From positions 2,356,001-2,420,000 of the forward strand of contig OZ005693.1 in the NCBI GenBank assembly GCA_963930775.1: a DNA stretch of 64,000 nucleotides. The letters are read 5' to 3'. Below the pieces are notes generated by a model, which was given only the letters and a program-made list of their open reading frames with translations, was not told where the DNA came from and searched no databases. This DNA is from Cliona cf. orientalis. Its lineage: Eukaryota > Porifera > Demospongiae > Clionaida > Clionaidae. Below are positions 24,244 to 35,600 of the stretch, one piece after another; within the stretch, counting starts at the first letter, position 1, and each line of letters begins with the position of its first letter. The position numbers and the translations under genes were made by a program.

Positions 24244-25865
24244 GGTGAGTAGTGGCTAGGTTAGCACAATATTGAGAATCAGTTAGCTATTACAAAGTCT
24301 TACACAGAGAAGTATTAAATGATTACACGATAATTTATGATTCAGGGTTCGCTAGGATCTCTGTCTCTCTCTATACAGATAAGAATGTATATGTAGGTGA
24401 ACAGAATTAATTTTGTTTGTAATTGGATGAATATCTCAAGTCAATTATCCATGGACTGATCTACCCATAACATGTGCTGTGTGGTCATACCAATAACTTT
24501 GAACATTTATTTTTGCATACGTCATAATAAATCCACATTGTCATAATAATCACTGTTTTTACAGCAATAGTTTGACATTGTGCTATTTACTATAATGATC
24601 ATTATAAGACAATAACATCCTTCACATAATATTTTTAGTCTGTAGCTACCTCTTGCATGCATACGTATGTGCATACCGAACTTTTAAATCTATGATCTGT
24701 TATCTAGAGCAAGGCTATTTCATGTGCGCATATTATTTGCTGTGGTATACTGCAGCATTTAATACACCACCCACACCTTCTCCAGGACTTCCGATAGTAA
24801 GAGCTGCCTATTGTATGGATGTACTGCCATCGCCAAGGTGTGACTGGATTCAATACTCTCATAGATATAAATTAAGACTATGCAAACCATGTGCCGCCTT
24901 TACAAGAAGCAAGTTTGCTATAAAACTAAACTAAGTTCATGTGGAGAGGCTGGCACCCAGACTAAACATACACTTGTAGATAATATTCACAATTGATATC
25001 AAAGTTGGTGCGACCACACTAACAAGCTCCCCCAAGTATAAAAAAAGGGGTGGGACCGAAAGATCGGCACCCTTCGGAAAACTGTATTAAAGACATGCAT
25101 GCACTGTAAACTCGAAAATAGACAATAAATTAAATACTATTTCACTTACGAGGATCACTCGGTGGCTATATACTTGTCAAACGCTGAGAACTCGTGACTT
25201 GAATGCGCATGCGTCTGATGATTAGTATGGCACAATATTACGCATCTGTCAACGATATGCCCCAGTATCCCCCTCCCACTCCAAGTAGGGGGGGGGGGGG
25301 GGGGCATACCAGGGGATTTGACAATGATCATTTCAATATATTGCCCCAGGATCGGAGCAATATTTGAAGTCAAAACCCTATTCAGTACCTAGTGTATCCT
25401 AGGGGAACATGGGGGATTTCATGCTGCTTCTGTAATGACGTGCATGTGGCAATCATAGTCTCGTGAGTCACACCCTCTAGTTTACATTATTGTGCATGGA
25501 AAAATCAAATGCCCCACCCTAGGTCCAGCTTCTCCTGTAAAAACCCCTTGGTACCCTTTGGTTTCACGCAGGAGGGGGATAGTGGGGCATACCATTGACA
25601 GGTGCATTAATAATATAATATTATTATTATAGCGATCACATACATAGTAATGCGATGTGGAACATGAAAGGAAATTAATTATCTGTGTGCATACAAGGCC
25701 ATAACCAAAAAGGATACAACAATAATAATACAGAAATCCTGTACTATAATAATGATCGATGGAACAAAAATAATTATGCCGAAAGTATGATATATTATAC
25801 CAAAATAATATAATATTATCATAGAGTAATGTGTGTATAGTATAACAAACCCAATGTCTGTCAGA
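24244..25865. other. Spacer between TK2 3' end and ANK2 start
   Basis: About 24,244-24,600 is the conserved ANK 5' flank (candidate ANK2 promoter). About 24.95-25.2 kb (AGATCGGCACCCTTCGG, TTACGAGGATCACTC) and 25.64-25.86 kb (GTGTGCATACAAGGCCATA, CCAATGTCTGTCAGATTAGC) match sequence downstream of TK1. A G17 tract occupies 25288-25304. No gene is recognised; an open stretch at 24653-24934 has no coding character. Confidence 0.55.
25288..25304 (+). repeat. Poly-G tract (17 G)
   Basis: An uninterrupted run of 17 guanines in the TK2/ANK2 spacer, flanked by CCCCAGTATCCCCCTCCCAC. Such runs are prone to length error in sequencing. Confidence 0.95.
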
Positions 25866-28800
25866 TTAGCTTGTAAGCAAGGTTTGTGATATCAACAAAA
25901 AGCTGGGTCTCTTTTCAGGCTCTCTCTGCCAACAGGCCTTCATGATTCTAGCCACGGTGGGTGGGTAGTTTGGAGGGATGGGGAGGCGATGACCAGAGAG
26001 AACCTTGGAGAGAACCTGGACACTATTGAGCTCAGCGTATGGCAGCTGGTTTGGGTAGTACATCTCCCAGAGCAGCACGCCAAAGCTCCAAACATCGGTG
26101 GCTGGAGAGAACTCTCTGTTGTCCAAGCTCTCAGGAGCCATCCATCGTATTGGCCAGGGCAGCTCAGTCGTGGCCTGGTAGATGGTGTTGTCCTTGGGGA
26201 TCTCACGCAGAAGACCAAAATCTGTAATCTTACAGGTCTCTCTGTTGTCAACTAGCACATTTCGAGCAGCCAAATCCTATGTCAGTAGAAAATAAAACAC
26301 CCAGTTTCAAACATCACATAATATCAAGGGCGGAGAACAGGTAGCAAAAGGGGGGGGGGGGCGCGCTCAGATCTTTGACTGTGTACTGTGACAACCGTTA
26401 GGCTGTGGGCATATGCCCACAGCCTACCTAGGGGGGCGTGGGGGCATGCTCCCCCAGAAAATTTTGGAAATTTCGACTCTCTGAGAGCGTTTCTGATGCA
26501 ATCTGGCACCAGTTTTTGGACTGATTTTAGTAGCAATTTTTACTTTAGCACTCTTTGCAAATACCTAGAATTATGACAGAACTATGTTGCTGTAATTTTG
26601 TAGTATGGGCATGTGATAAAATGGGGGGGGGGGGGGGGGGGGGGGAGCTCAGCCCCCCTTGTTACCAAAGTGGGGGGGCTGAAGTCCCCCCTGCCCCCCT
26701 ATTTCTCCGCCCCTGAATATAATAGGGACTCTGAATCATACTATAATAAATTATTATATAGACATGTGATGGAGCAAGTTTGGATAAAAATACACGATAT
26801 AATATTACAACTTTGTATGCCTACTGACTTACCCTATGGACTAAGCCATGTTCGTTGATGTAGTGCATCCCCATTGCAACGTCAATCATGTACTTGATCA
26901 GCTGCTCAATAGTGCGCTCATTATTCTGGAAGGAGATATACAGAGAGTCATAACACAGAGCCTTCACTGCCTTTAGTAGCTCATATATACATTATTATTA
27001 TGCTCCTGATTGTACAGAGCTACGGGACATGTACAATACCCCGGTAACTGTTACTTACGGTCAGGAAGTCCTTCAAGTTTCCATTGGATAAATATTGCAG
27101 TACAAGCCATGGAGAATCTGGAAGTATAATAATATTAATCTTTATGATTAGCCTATACGTAGGAGACAGAGCTGTGGCTACCTCAATACTGATGCATGTA
27201 CGTAGCACTGCAGGTGTGCTGCAAATGGCAAAGCTAGCTACCTCACAATAATTTGGTCAGTATACCCACTAGCGTAAGTTGTTAGCTAACACATGCATCA
27301 GACTGAGTGCAGTTTGAATCATGTTTTATGCGGCTTACCTTGGTCTACAATGCCGTATATATGGACAATATTTGGGTGCATTAGGTCCATCACAACCCTC
27401 ATCTCGTGGAGGAAGTCGCTCGTCTCTTGCTGTGATTTGTACTTGCTGATCGTCTTCACCACCACTGTCGTGTTCTCTGACTTGGTTTGAACCAACGTAG
27501 CCTTGTACACTTTACCAAACTGACCTAATTGGATATGTCGATAATCATCATGAACGATGCTCATGCACAATACTCTATTATATATAATATTATAGTCAAA
27601 AAGATTTGCTACATAAAATTTTGTCCCACTAGGTGGTGGAATAAATTCTTATAAAGATGGCCACATCTTCCAGGACAAAAAATTCACAGATAAAAATTTT
27701 ACCAATGATCGAGACCTACATGTAAATGGCCTGGGATAGTGTGTAGAGGGGGACACTCCAAATTGATGGCTGAACAATGAAGGCTATTATCTTAAAACAG
27801 GATGACTTTGTTGATAGGCACAATTAGTTCTAGTACACACTGCAGTGGTGGTCATGATCAGGTGGGTGTGGGGTCAAACCACTGACAACAGTGATACTTG
27901 TTTGCAGGGAAATTTTGACAGGAAAACCACTTGCTACACTGATAGTAGCTACTAGTGAGTCTTCCAAGAAAACTAAGCTGAAGTTGAATAACAGGAAAAC
28001 ACTCTTACATCATGCACATTCAAGTTAGCTGCATATACAGACCAGATTGACCTGCAGGGCCATGGGAAAGGTGACCTGTGCATTAAGTGGTCAGACAATG
28101 GACCTTGAGTTACCACACCCACACTCCCTCTTGCATAATACATCATTACTAAAATAGATGCTTCAGTGACCAACTTAAGCTGTTTAAGGCAAGCTGAGCT
28201 AGCACTGCTAATTATGTCAGGCCTCCAATTCTACATTTTTGGCATTGCATGCATACAGGTGAACATGTATGACATTGTGTATGATAAAGATGCTGACGTG
28301 GCATTAGTCAAGGAAACCAACCCCCCCCCTCACAAATTACTCCAACCACACAAGGATGTGGCTACTTAGCCTAGTCCTCAGGCTTCCCATTCCTGGGAAT
28401 GAGGCTTAATTGTGGCTAGAATTGATAAGTTTCCCCTGCCCCCTGGCACATGGCTGATCTCATACTAGCTAGATATGGTCAAAAGTGATGAAATTAATAA
28501 TTATTATGGTGAAGCCATTTTGCATGCAAGGTACCATATGCTCAAACCATGACATACCTTGATAAATCTCCTCCAGATCTTGCAAAGCTGAGCGTTCTAT
28601 GAATATTGCTTTCTCCCTCAAGCGGTCCCCCATATGCATTGGACTCACCACTGGTGTGGTTGCAGCTGTGTTAAGATTATTGCCAGAATCATGAAAAAGC
28701 ACCTGACAAGTGTAGCTAGTTAGCGAACATCTGTCCACTTACCTGCTTTGGCCCATTCTGGCCTTCTTTCACATCTACTTGGATCGTCTTCTGTCACCAG

Positions 28801-29544
28801 CCTGCATGTACAAGATAAAATTAATTCTAGCTATGCATGTACATGCACGTAATATACATGTACGACTAATATAAGCGGGTAAAATTGTGTGTAGCAGATA
28901 GAATAGTGTCCCCCCAAAAACACACATACTCCCCAATTCCTGGGCAGGTGATTGTATGCAGCTGTATAGCTAGGTGGCTGTATTTTAGTACTAGCTACTT
29001 ACAATGCAATTGAAACAGGCGATTGAGAAGTGAAGGAAGAGAAAAAATCTCAGGACTTAGCCGAGATTTGAACCCAGGACCTTCTGAATTCTAGTCAGAC
29101 ACTTTTACCAACTGAGCTACAAAGCCCTGATGGCAGCGGAGTGTAGGATAGGTGGTATACATCCTAGGAACGAACAATGCAATGTTGGAATTTCTATCTG
29201 TTTCACTCAGCCATCGCACTGCAAATTTAAATACGAGAGAGACAATAATATATTATTATTGAACAGCCATAATAATATTATAGCTGATAATTCCAGTGCA
29301 CTACACAACTTACCTAGCTTGAATTTCATTGCATTGGATGTCGTCTCTGGGGCTGTTAGGTGTCCATCCGAACTCTTGAATTGCTGCTTTGGGGACTTGG
29401 ATAGATCTGATTCGATGACAAATGATGGAGCCACTGTTTCTCTTTTCTCTCCAGTGTCTTTCTGTCCAGCTGCCCCACGATTAATGGCTACCACAGTATC
29501 AGTATGCACCTCCTCCTCCCTGATGACTCCATTGGTATATGAAA
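25866..29544 (-). CDS. Tyrosine kinase (TK2, C-terminal kinase half)
   Basis: Six exons join in phase: 29544-29314, 28665-28558, 27524-27339, 27117-27059, 26925-26833 and 26276-25866 (stop). The first two encode a linker (EEEVHTDTVVAINRG; then ATTPVVSP...RSALQDLEEIYQG). The rest is a full tyrosine-kinase domain: loop QGQFGKVYKA, VVVKTI, DLMHPNIVHIYGI, LVLQYLSNGNLKDFL, HR|DLAARN split by an intron, ITDFG, WPIRWMAPESL, DVWSFGVLLWEM and KRPSFLLI. HRDLAARN marks it as a true tyrosine kinase. The glycine loop reads YQGQFG, lacking the first glycine present in TK3 (GEGQFG). The upstream partner exon was not found: the first exon needs phase 1 and the N-kinase exon at 30156 ends in phase 0 or 2. A cytoplasmic signalling role is inferred. 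Confidence 0.85.
26327..26718. mobile_element. Non-autonomous element with TCARGGGCGGAGAA ends, in a TK2 intron
   Basis: The left end TCAAGGGCGGAGAAC and right end (reverse complement) TCAGGGGCGGAGAAA form TIRs about 390 bp apart. The interior has two G-runs, a GGGGGGCGTGGGGGCATGC phrase and a perfect 26-bp palindrome. It lies in the intron before the last TK2 exon; the equivalent TK3 intron lacks it. The CAGGGGCGG end type is also seen at about 2,313. An 8-bp target duplication expected of hAT elements was not convincingly found. Confidence 0.65.
26400..26425. repeat. Perfect 26-bp palindrome
   Basis: AGGCTGTGGGCAT followed immediately by its reverse complement, with no spacer. It is inside the MITE-like element at 26327-26718 and could extrude as a hairpin. 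Confidence 0.95.
29053..29127 (-). ncRNA. tRNA-like sequence (tRNA-derived SINE head or decayed tRNA)
   Basis: On the minus strand, TAGCTCAGTTGG fits the pol III A box and GGTTCAAATCT the B box, about 40 nt apart. The anticodon arm TCTGA-CTAGAAT-TCAGA pairs perfectly and would give anticodon AGA. The acceptor stem (GGCTTTG/CTAAGTC) pairs with one mismatch and the T arm pairs with wobbles. The D stem is broken (GCTC faces AGTG), and the short variable loop contradicts a serine tRNA. A tRNA-derived SINE head or tRNA pseudogene is more likely than a working tRNA. It lies in a TK2 intron. Confidence 0.6.
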
Positions 29545-30155
29545 CTAAAACATAATATTATGCACCCCTAGCTAACCTTATTTAATGTACATGATATGCC
29601 TAGATCATATCATATATATGTCCCCAAAAATGTACTGAAACGGATGGCTTACACTAGACTAGAATTTTCCTCCCACATCAAGCATAACAACATCGATCTT
29701 GACAGTGTGTGTAATTAGAATAAGTTGGAGAACAACTCAAATTGTACTAAATGTTGATCAACTTTCACTCTCCTTTGATATCAAATTTTTATCCGACGAT
29801 CTTATATGACAAATTGAAAGCTCTACTAAATCATAATAATAGCTATTATGTGAATCAACACCTTGATAGGCTTAGATAAACAAGTAAGTTACACATGCAA
29901 AGTGTGGGTACACTGGTGTATGAAATGCATCCCCAGCTGGTGACGCTGCTAAATTTTACAGAACTATCCCTGCTGTTATCAACAATGGTGATAGCCTAGC
30001 TCACATATATCATGTGTCCCCAAAAATGTACTGAAAAGGATAACTAACGTTCCTGACTTGTGTATGTGTTGGGAGGGTAAAATGCTATCTAAACTATTCC
30101 GAGTACTCTAATGGGTCAGAAAATTGCTCATAGATTAGCTAATTACTTACTGTAC
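29545..30155. other. Spacer or intron between TK2 kinase halves
   Basis: No exon is recognised here. The stretch from about 29.59 kb matches TK1 intron 1 (5.56-6.19 kb). At TK1, the region beyond this homology holds the PH-domain exons; at TK2 no PH-coding sequence could be found between the two kinase halves. Confidence 0.7.
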
Positions 30156-31362
30156 CTTGATCTTCTCTGCAGATTGATCTGGCATGAAATTAGTATTTGG
30201 TGAGGAACTTTCACCAACCAGCTGCAAGTACTCATAAGCTGTTTTCCCCTCGGGACCTGTGCTCACGTATGGTGATGGGGATGCGACAGATTGATCAGCT
30301 CAACTTTTGTGCATGCTGGTACCATCAAGCATCTTGACCAAATCGAGCTTACTCATGTGCTGGTAGTCGTGATAAAAATCATCCTGTGAGTTTTTGACAG
30401 TTTTTAACATTTCTTTGAGGTTTTCGAGCACCTGTAGAGCACTGGGTCTCTCGTTAGTCATGTTATCAAGACACCTCTCGATAATGTGTGTCAGTAGATG
30501 ATGCTTGCCCATCTTTTGATGTAGGACGCTGATGTATTTCTCTCGTCGTTCAATCTCACTTCTGGCACAGAGCTGCCTCTTGCTTTCCTCCATGTAGGTA
30601 GCAGGTAGAAGATCCCTTGGAAACTCCTGAATGATAGTATAGAGGGCTAGATGACCGTATGAGAACATATCAATCGTGGAATTGTATCTTGCTCGTGTAT
30701 GAACTGCCTCGGGTGGCATGTAAACTGCCGTTCCTGGCGTTTGAGTCATCGTCATAGCTACCGTGTCGGAGTCGATGATAAGAGCATTTCCAAGATCGGT
30801 GATCTTAGCTTGCATGGCAAGGGTCAGGAGGATGTTACGAGTTGTCAGATCTCGATGAATAATCTGTGGTTTGTGATTGTGAAGGTAGACAAGACCCTTA
30901 GCAGTATCACTGAGGATGGACACCTTAAGGGAGAGGGGAATGTCTTCATTCTGTTGGTTACTCTCATCGAGAAGATCCTCGAGGCTCATTGCAAGCTTCT
31001 CCATGACTAGTGTTGGGTGGGTGGCATTTGTGAAGATATGCAATCCAAGAAACTGGACAATCACGGTTTGGGTGTCGAACACTTGTCATGATTCGACACT
31101 CTTCAACAAATCGACTGATGACTCTGTCCACTCCCTGCGTCCTGGGATCAAGCAGTGAACTGTGTAGCTGTTTTGCAGCGCAGAGTGTGCCCTGTATGTA
31201 GAACTCATCCACCACTCCAAATGATCCATTTCCCAGCCGTTTGCATTCAGCTGTCTGTCTCACTCCCTTGAGTAGGAATGGCTCTAGTTCAGGGTATGCT
31301 ACCAGTTGCTGGGGAAAGTCAATCCTGCTCAGAGAGTGAATACTACTAAGTCTTGCTGTCAT
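30156..31362 (-). pseudogene. TKL-like kinase exon of TK2, disrupted
   Basis: Homologous along its length to TK1 exon 1 (start MTARLSSIHSLSRIDF; glycine loop LGNGSFGVV; CAAK; HRDLTTRN; DLG; MPPE). Two lesions break it. A 4-nt insertion (CACG, about 31062-31065) shifts the frame just after SVRHPN. An in-frame TGA at 30300-30302 replaces a CGA arginine (CpG-type change) after MHKS. A 3-nt insertion next to that stop and a 6-nt deletion in the tail (near 30,200) also distinguish it from TK1. The tail still encodes YEYLQLVGES-like docking sequence before the splice donor at 30155. Translation from the natural start would end in the N-lobe. Confidence 0.88.
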
Positions 31363-31410
31363 TGTTGAGCAATTGTGATCGATGATGCAGTGTTGCGCAA
31401 AGGGATAGCT

Positions 31411-32432
31411 TTAAGGTACCATTTAATTGCGTGGGCGTGAGCGTCAGGAATGGCTAATTCAATTAGCGAATCGTGAAGGGGCGTGGCCGAAGAGGCCATA
31501 CGAGTGCTTTTGGTCGAAGGTGGGCGTGTCCAGAATCGGCCAGGGATGATTATGCGCGTGTAATTAGCGACCGGAAGTGGCCCCTGAAGAAAAGGCCGGT
31601 AATTGCCCACTTCAAAGCAAGATCAAAGCATTCTTTCTTAACTATTAACCGCAACGACTTAAAAAAAAAAAAAAAAAAAAAAAAAGGTTAATTAGGCCTA
31701 ATTAAGCATGTGGGCGTGTTCCTGGCACTGTGTGGAGTGTGTGCGTGTGCGTTAATGCAGGTTTTATTGCTTCCGATTGGGCGTGGCTTCACGGGCCAGT
31801 GCTTGGACATCGGGGCCGGGGACTTGGCCGCGGCGATAGGTGGGCGTGTCCCGGATGCGGTGGTGACCTTTGAACCCGGCCAGGAGTCTTTGGGGGCGTG
31901 GCAGGAGGTCAAAGGTGAGGCCATGTCAGTTAATGAGGCACTGTACGGCGGTGCGATCGAGGGGCCTGTACGGCTGGACGGAAGCTGACGATGGTTTGAA
32001 GCGGATGTGGTTGCGATGACGTGTTGTTACTCCGCCCACACAGGAAATGAGGTGAGCTCTTGTGTGGGCGGTGTGGCAGAACGGCCTCCAAGTGTTTGTG
32101 TGTGTTTTGGCCTTGAGGAAGCTGTGTGTTTTAATTGGGATTGATTGTGGGCTTCCGGTGGACATCCGGTGGTTAGTAGGCACTTGACTGAGAATGATGG
32201 TCCTTGGGGAACAGGGTGGGGCTGTTTTGGGCGTGGCCTGGCCCCTCCCTTCCGGCTCGGCTTCCGGTCCATGGAGGATATTAAATGAACACTTCCGGCT
32301 CTAGCAGCCACACCCCTGAGACCTGTGCAATTAAAAGGGCATGGTTACACAACATGCACGTCACTAATGACTTTGATGTGGTTTAGGTGTCATATCCCCA
32401 CCACACGCCCACGCAATTTAATGGTACCTTAA
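31411..32432. mobile_element. GC-rich 1-kb element with TTAA-flanked TIRs
   Basis: Both ends read TTAA followed by GGTACCATTWAATTGCGTGG in inverted orientation (31411-31440 and 32403-32432). TTAA flanks are the piggyBac-type target duplication, although the GGTACC terminus is not the usual piggyBac end. The interior (31415-32428) is far more GC-rich than its surroundings and full of GGGCGTG motifs on both strands. It also has an A25 tract. TK1's upstream region shows the corresponding sequence without the element, supporting a true insertion into the TK2 promoter region. Open stretches inside (for example 31710-31988 plus) match no known family. Confidence 0.75.
31661..31685 (+). repeat. Poly-A tract (25 A)
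   Basis: An uninterrupted A25 run inside the TTAA-flanked element, followed by GGTTAATTAGGCC. It could mark an old retroposed insertion, but no retrosequence was recognised before it. Confidence 0.9.
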
Positions 32433-32644
32433 CTTAACGCATCTCGATATGTCTTATTATACTTCCGTTGCAACGATAAAATTTCGCCCACGTCTAGTCG
32501 CGATTGTGCATGCGTTGACTCCACCCACTAATTTTGCGCGCCAAGATAAGCGCTTCTACGTAGATCTAATAATAATTAAATTTTTGACACAGCTACTAGA
32601 CTAAGAGACACAGAATTCATCATCCTTCTGGTAATTGTAAACAA

Positions 32645-35600
32645 CTAACAGTCTGAGAATAGTTTGTGTACAGCTTTCACATAGTTTTGATAACCAGCAG
32701 CTTTAAATATATCAATTAGATTCCTATAGGAAGCATTGGAGCCATTCTTTTGCTTCCATTGTTCCAGTGCTGCTCTCCTGAAAATAGATAATCGTTAGTT
32801 TAATATCTAGTCACTAGTGTGTATATGCCTACATTTTTATTGGCTCACGTTTGCAAATTCAGCTTCCAGGGATGTTCTGTCTTGATGCCAGCAACATCGG
32901 CTTCTGTCAATCCTAACCGCTCAGCGATGGGCCCCTCCCACTCATGCATGGCGTCAGCTATCTGGCCAAGGTGTGTTGAGACTCCACCACTTTCAAAATC
33001 CAAAACTAGACCTAACTTTTGCCTATTATAATAAATTATAGAGGGTTAATGACATTCTTTAGTACACCCATCACCTGAACGCATAATATTATACTATGCC
33101 TCACATGTTGACTTACTCGAATCCAGCTGTTGGCTGAACCTGTGTCGCCATATCACATTCTCCATGACTTGGAGTGCTTGTATTCTCTACATTACATAGA
33201 CCTTCAAGGATAAAACATTATCTTAAAACCATGTAATTTCTTTTTCTATAATGCTATATGACAGCATAAGCTTGCTAAAGCCATATAGCTAATAAATAAC
33301 ACTAGAATATGCATAATTAGAAAAAAATTCATTTTGTTATGCAATGTTTCACATCATGTAACCTACCCCAACACGAATGTCTCTTCAAGACATGTAGGAT
33401 ATGTAAATCAAGTGAGTTGCTTCCTCTTCGATCAGCACTTAGTACTTCTTCCAGATCAGATTCTGAATCTAATTGCCTGATAACACGTTCAATGTCACTG
33501 ATATCAAAGAGATTTTCTGGATCAGAATAACTGGCAGTGTCAACAGATCCTGACTTTAATACAAAATGATGTAATGAAACAGCATTGCAAAATTCTGCTT
33601 TTGCTTGCATGGCTTTATCAATGATCTTGCCAAGTACAGTAGCCCACTTTTCTGAATTCTCCTTATATTTAGTGATTACAGAAATTCCTTTGTTATCATT
33701 GACAACTTCAACAATATATTCCACTCCTTCCTCCATGCGCCAGTGGATTCCATTCTTCCACATGGTACAACGACGACTATAAGCTGAGACTTCATTACTA
33801 GAGTTGGTTGGATTGCGGTTGATAATAGGCAAGGCGAATGCATAAGCTAGTCTTAATAAGAGTACATGCAAAAATCGAGCTGGGAAGTAGTCAAACTTCT
33901 CTCTACACTCAGCGTACCATCCAATACTGAATGTAAATTTTGGATCACTGTGCCAACTGCTTTTCTTACTATCCAATTTGCACAAAGCTGGAAAGTATAG
34001 TAAACTACAGTCAGAGGCATCATTTGATGTTACTGAGTAATCAAGTCCAACCTCAGCATGGTTAAACTCTTGGCAGTACTGGAGTTGAACTAAACAGTCT
34101 TTAGTGATGTGCTCTGGAAGGATATTAGCTAAGTAGCTTTCTGGGAGGATTCCCATGTTAGCAAAATGAGGACCTATTGAGCTCAAGGATCCTAATTTCT
34201 TACTAGCAGAACTGGAAAAGAGCTTCTCATGTACTTCATTTGTTAGTGAAGATGGATTTAGTAATAAGAGATAGTTTTCAAGCTCATCTTCATTCCGTCC
34301 GATCAACATTAACAAACCAATGTCGTGAAGTTCTCTCACTATGGGGTGGAGGGCATCAGCTGAAGATGGTAAATAAATACCAATTTCCTCAATACTGCTT
34401 AACAGGTTTTGAAATTTGCACGCAACAACATTACCGAAATCTTTTTCTAGTAGTCCATGCAGCAAAGATGCTTCATATGAGATGCTACAAGGAGGTGTAT
34501 CTTTAGATATTTTCTGCAAAATACTGGCAACACTTCTTGAAGAACGGGGTGAGCGGCAGTTTGATGAAATAATTTCAGCATCAAATTTTACTTTATTGCA
34601 TTGATTTATGTGAGTTTGCAAACAATGTCGAACACTCTTCACTTTCCTATCAGAGTCAGCTACACTCAGGCGGTCTAAGTGGCTCAGAACAACAATCACT
34701 TTCAATTTGCATTGGTGGCTCAAAGCCTTACCATGATAGGAAATGAAGGATAACCAGTAGCCTATCTCATTTTGAAGGATTGGATCATCTTTTGTTAAAT
34801 TAGCAACAACCAAAAAGACATTGCTTCCAACAGTAGAGCGGGAAACAATTTCAAGAATGGCTGCATGTGAGGAATAATATTCTTGATCACCAGCAAAGTC
34901 ATAATACAACAGCCGTCCAGCCTCCTTGCTTTGGTGAACTGATGGAACTATCCCAGCTGTATGAGGTGGGACATTAGCTTCAGTTACAGGGAATAAGGAA
35001 GAAAATATTCCTTTTCGCTTCAATGATTCGACAAGAGTACTCTTACCTGATTCAGGATTCCCCAGTACAAATACTCTGATGATAGCCTGTTGACCTGAAT
35101 ATTTTTGTGAGGATATAATTCGAAGCTCTTCATATTCATGCTGTATTCTTTTATGTTCACTCTTCACATATTCTCTAATCGCTTTTCTAGTGGAATCTTC
35201 TGTTGCAAGATCAAGTGCAGTCTTTCCTGCCTTGTTCCGAACGTAGACAGGGGCATGGTATTTATACAATAAAAATCTTAGAGATTCAATCTGTCCAACT
35301 AAAGATGAGAGGTGCAAAGGAGTATTGCCATCTTCATCTACACAATGCAAAGATAGATGGAAGTCCTCTATCAGGGTCTTGGCAGTTGAGGTGTGACCCT
35401 TTGCAAGAGCATAATGTAACAAACTCCGGTTTTTGAAGCCCCTGGAATTAGGGCTGACATGATAATCTAAAATTAAGCTAACCACTGTACTAGTATGACC
35501 AGCTTGTACTGCTGCATGGATTGGTTGATCACCGTTATTATCTTTGATAGTCATATCAGCTTTTAACTCTGAGACACACATTCTAATGAGAGCATGACCA

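Noticed and set aside
28743-28801. 59-bp exon-like stretch with good splice sites before the TK2 linker exon
   Set aside because: Joining it after 29314 gives an immediate stop; skipping it to 28665 keeps the frame and matches TK3.
29053-29127. Functional serine tRNA (AGA)
   Set aside because: D stem does not pair and the long variable arm of serine tRNA is missing.
31710-31988. 92-codon GC-rich open frame in the TTAA element
   Set aside because: Composition-driven; no recognisable motif or domain, and other frames there are equally open.
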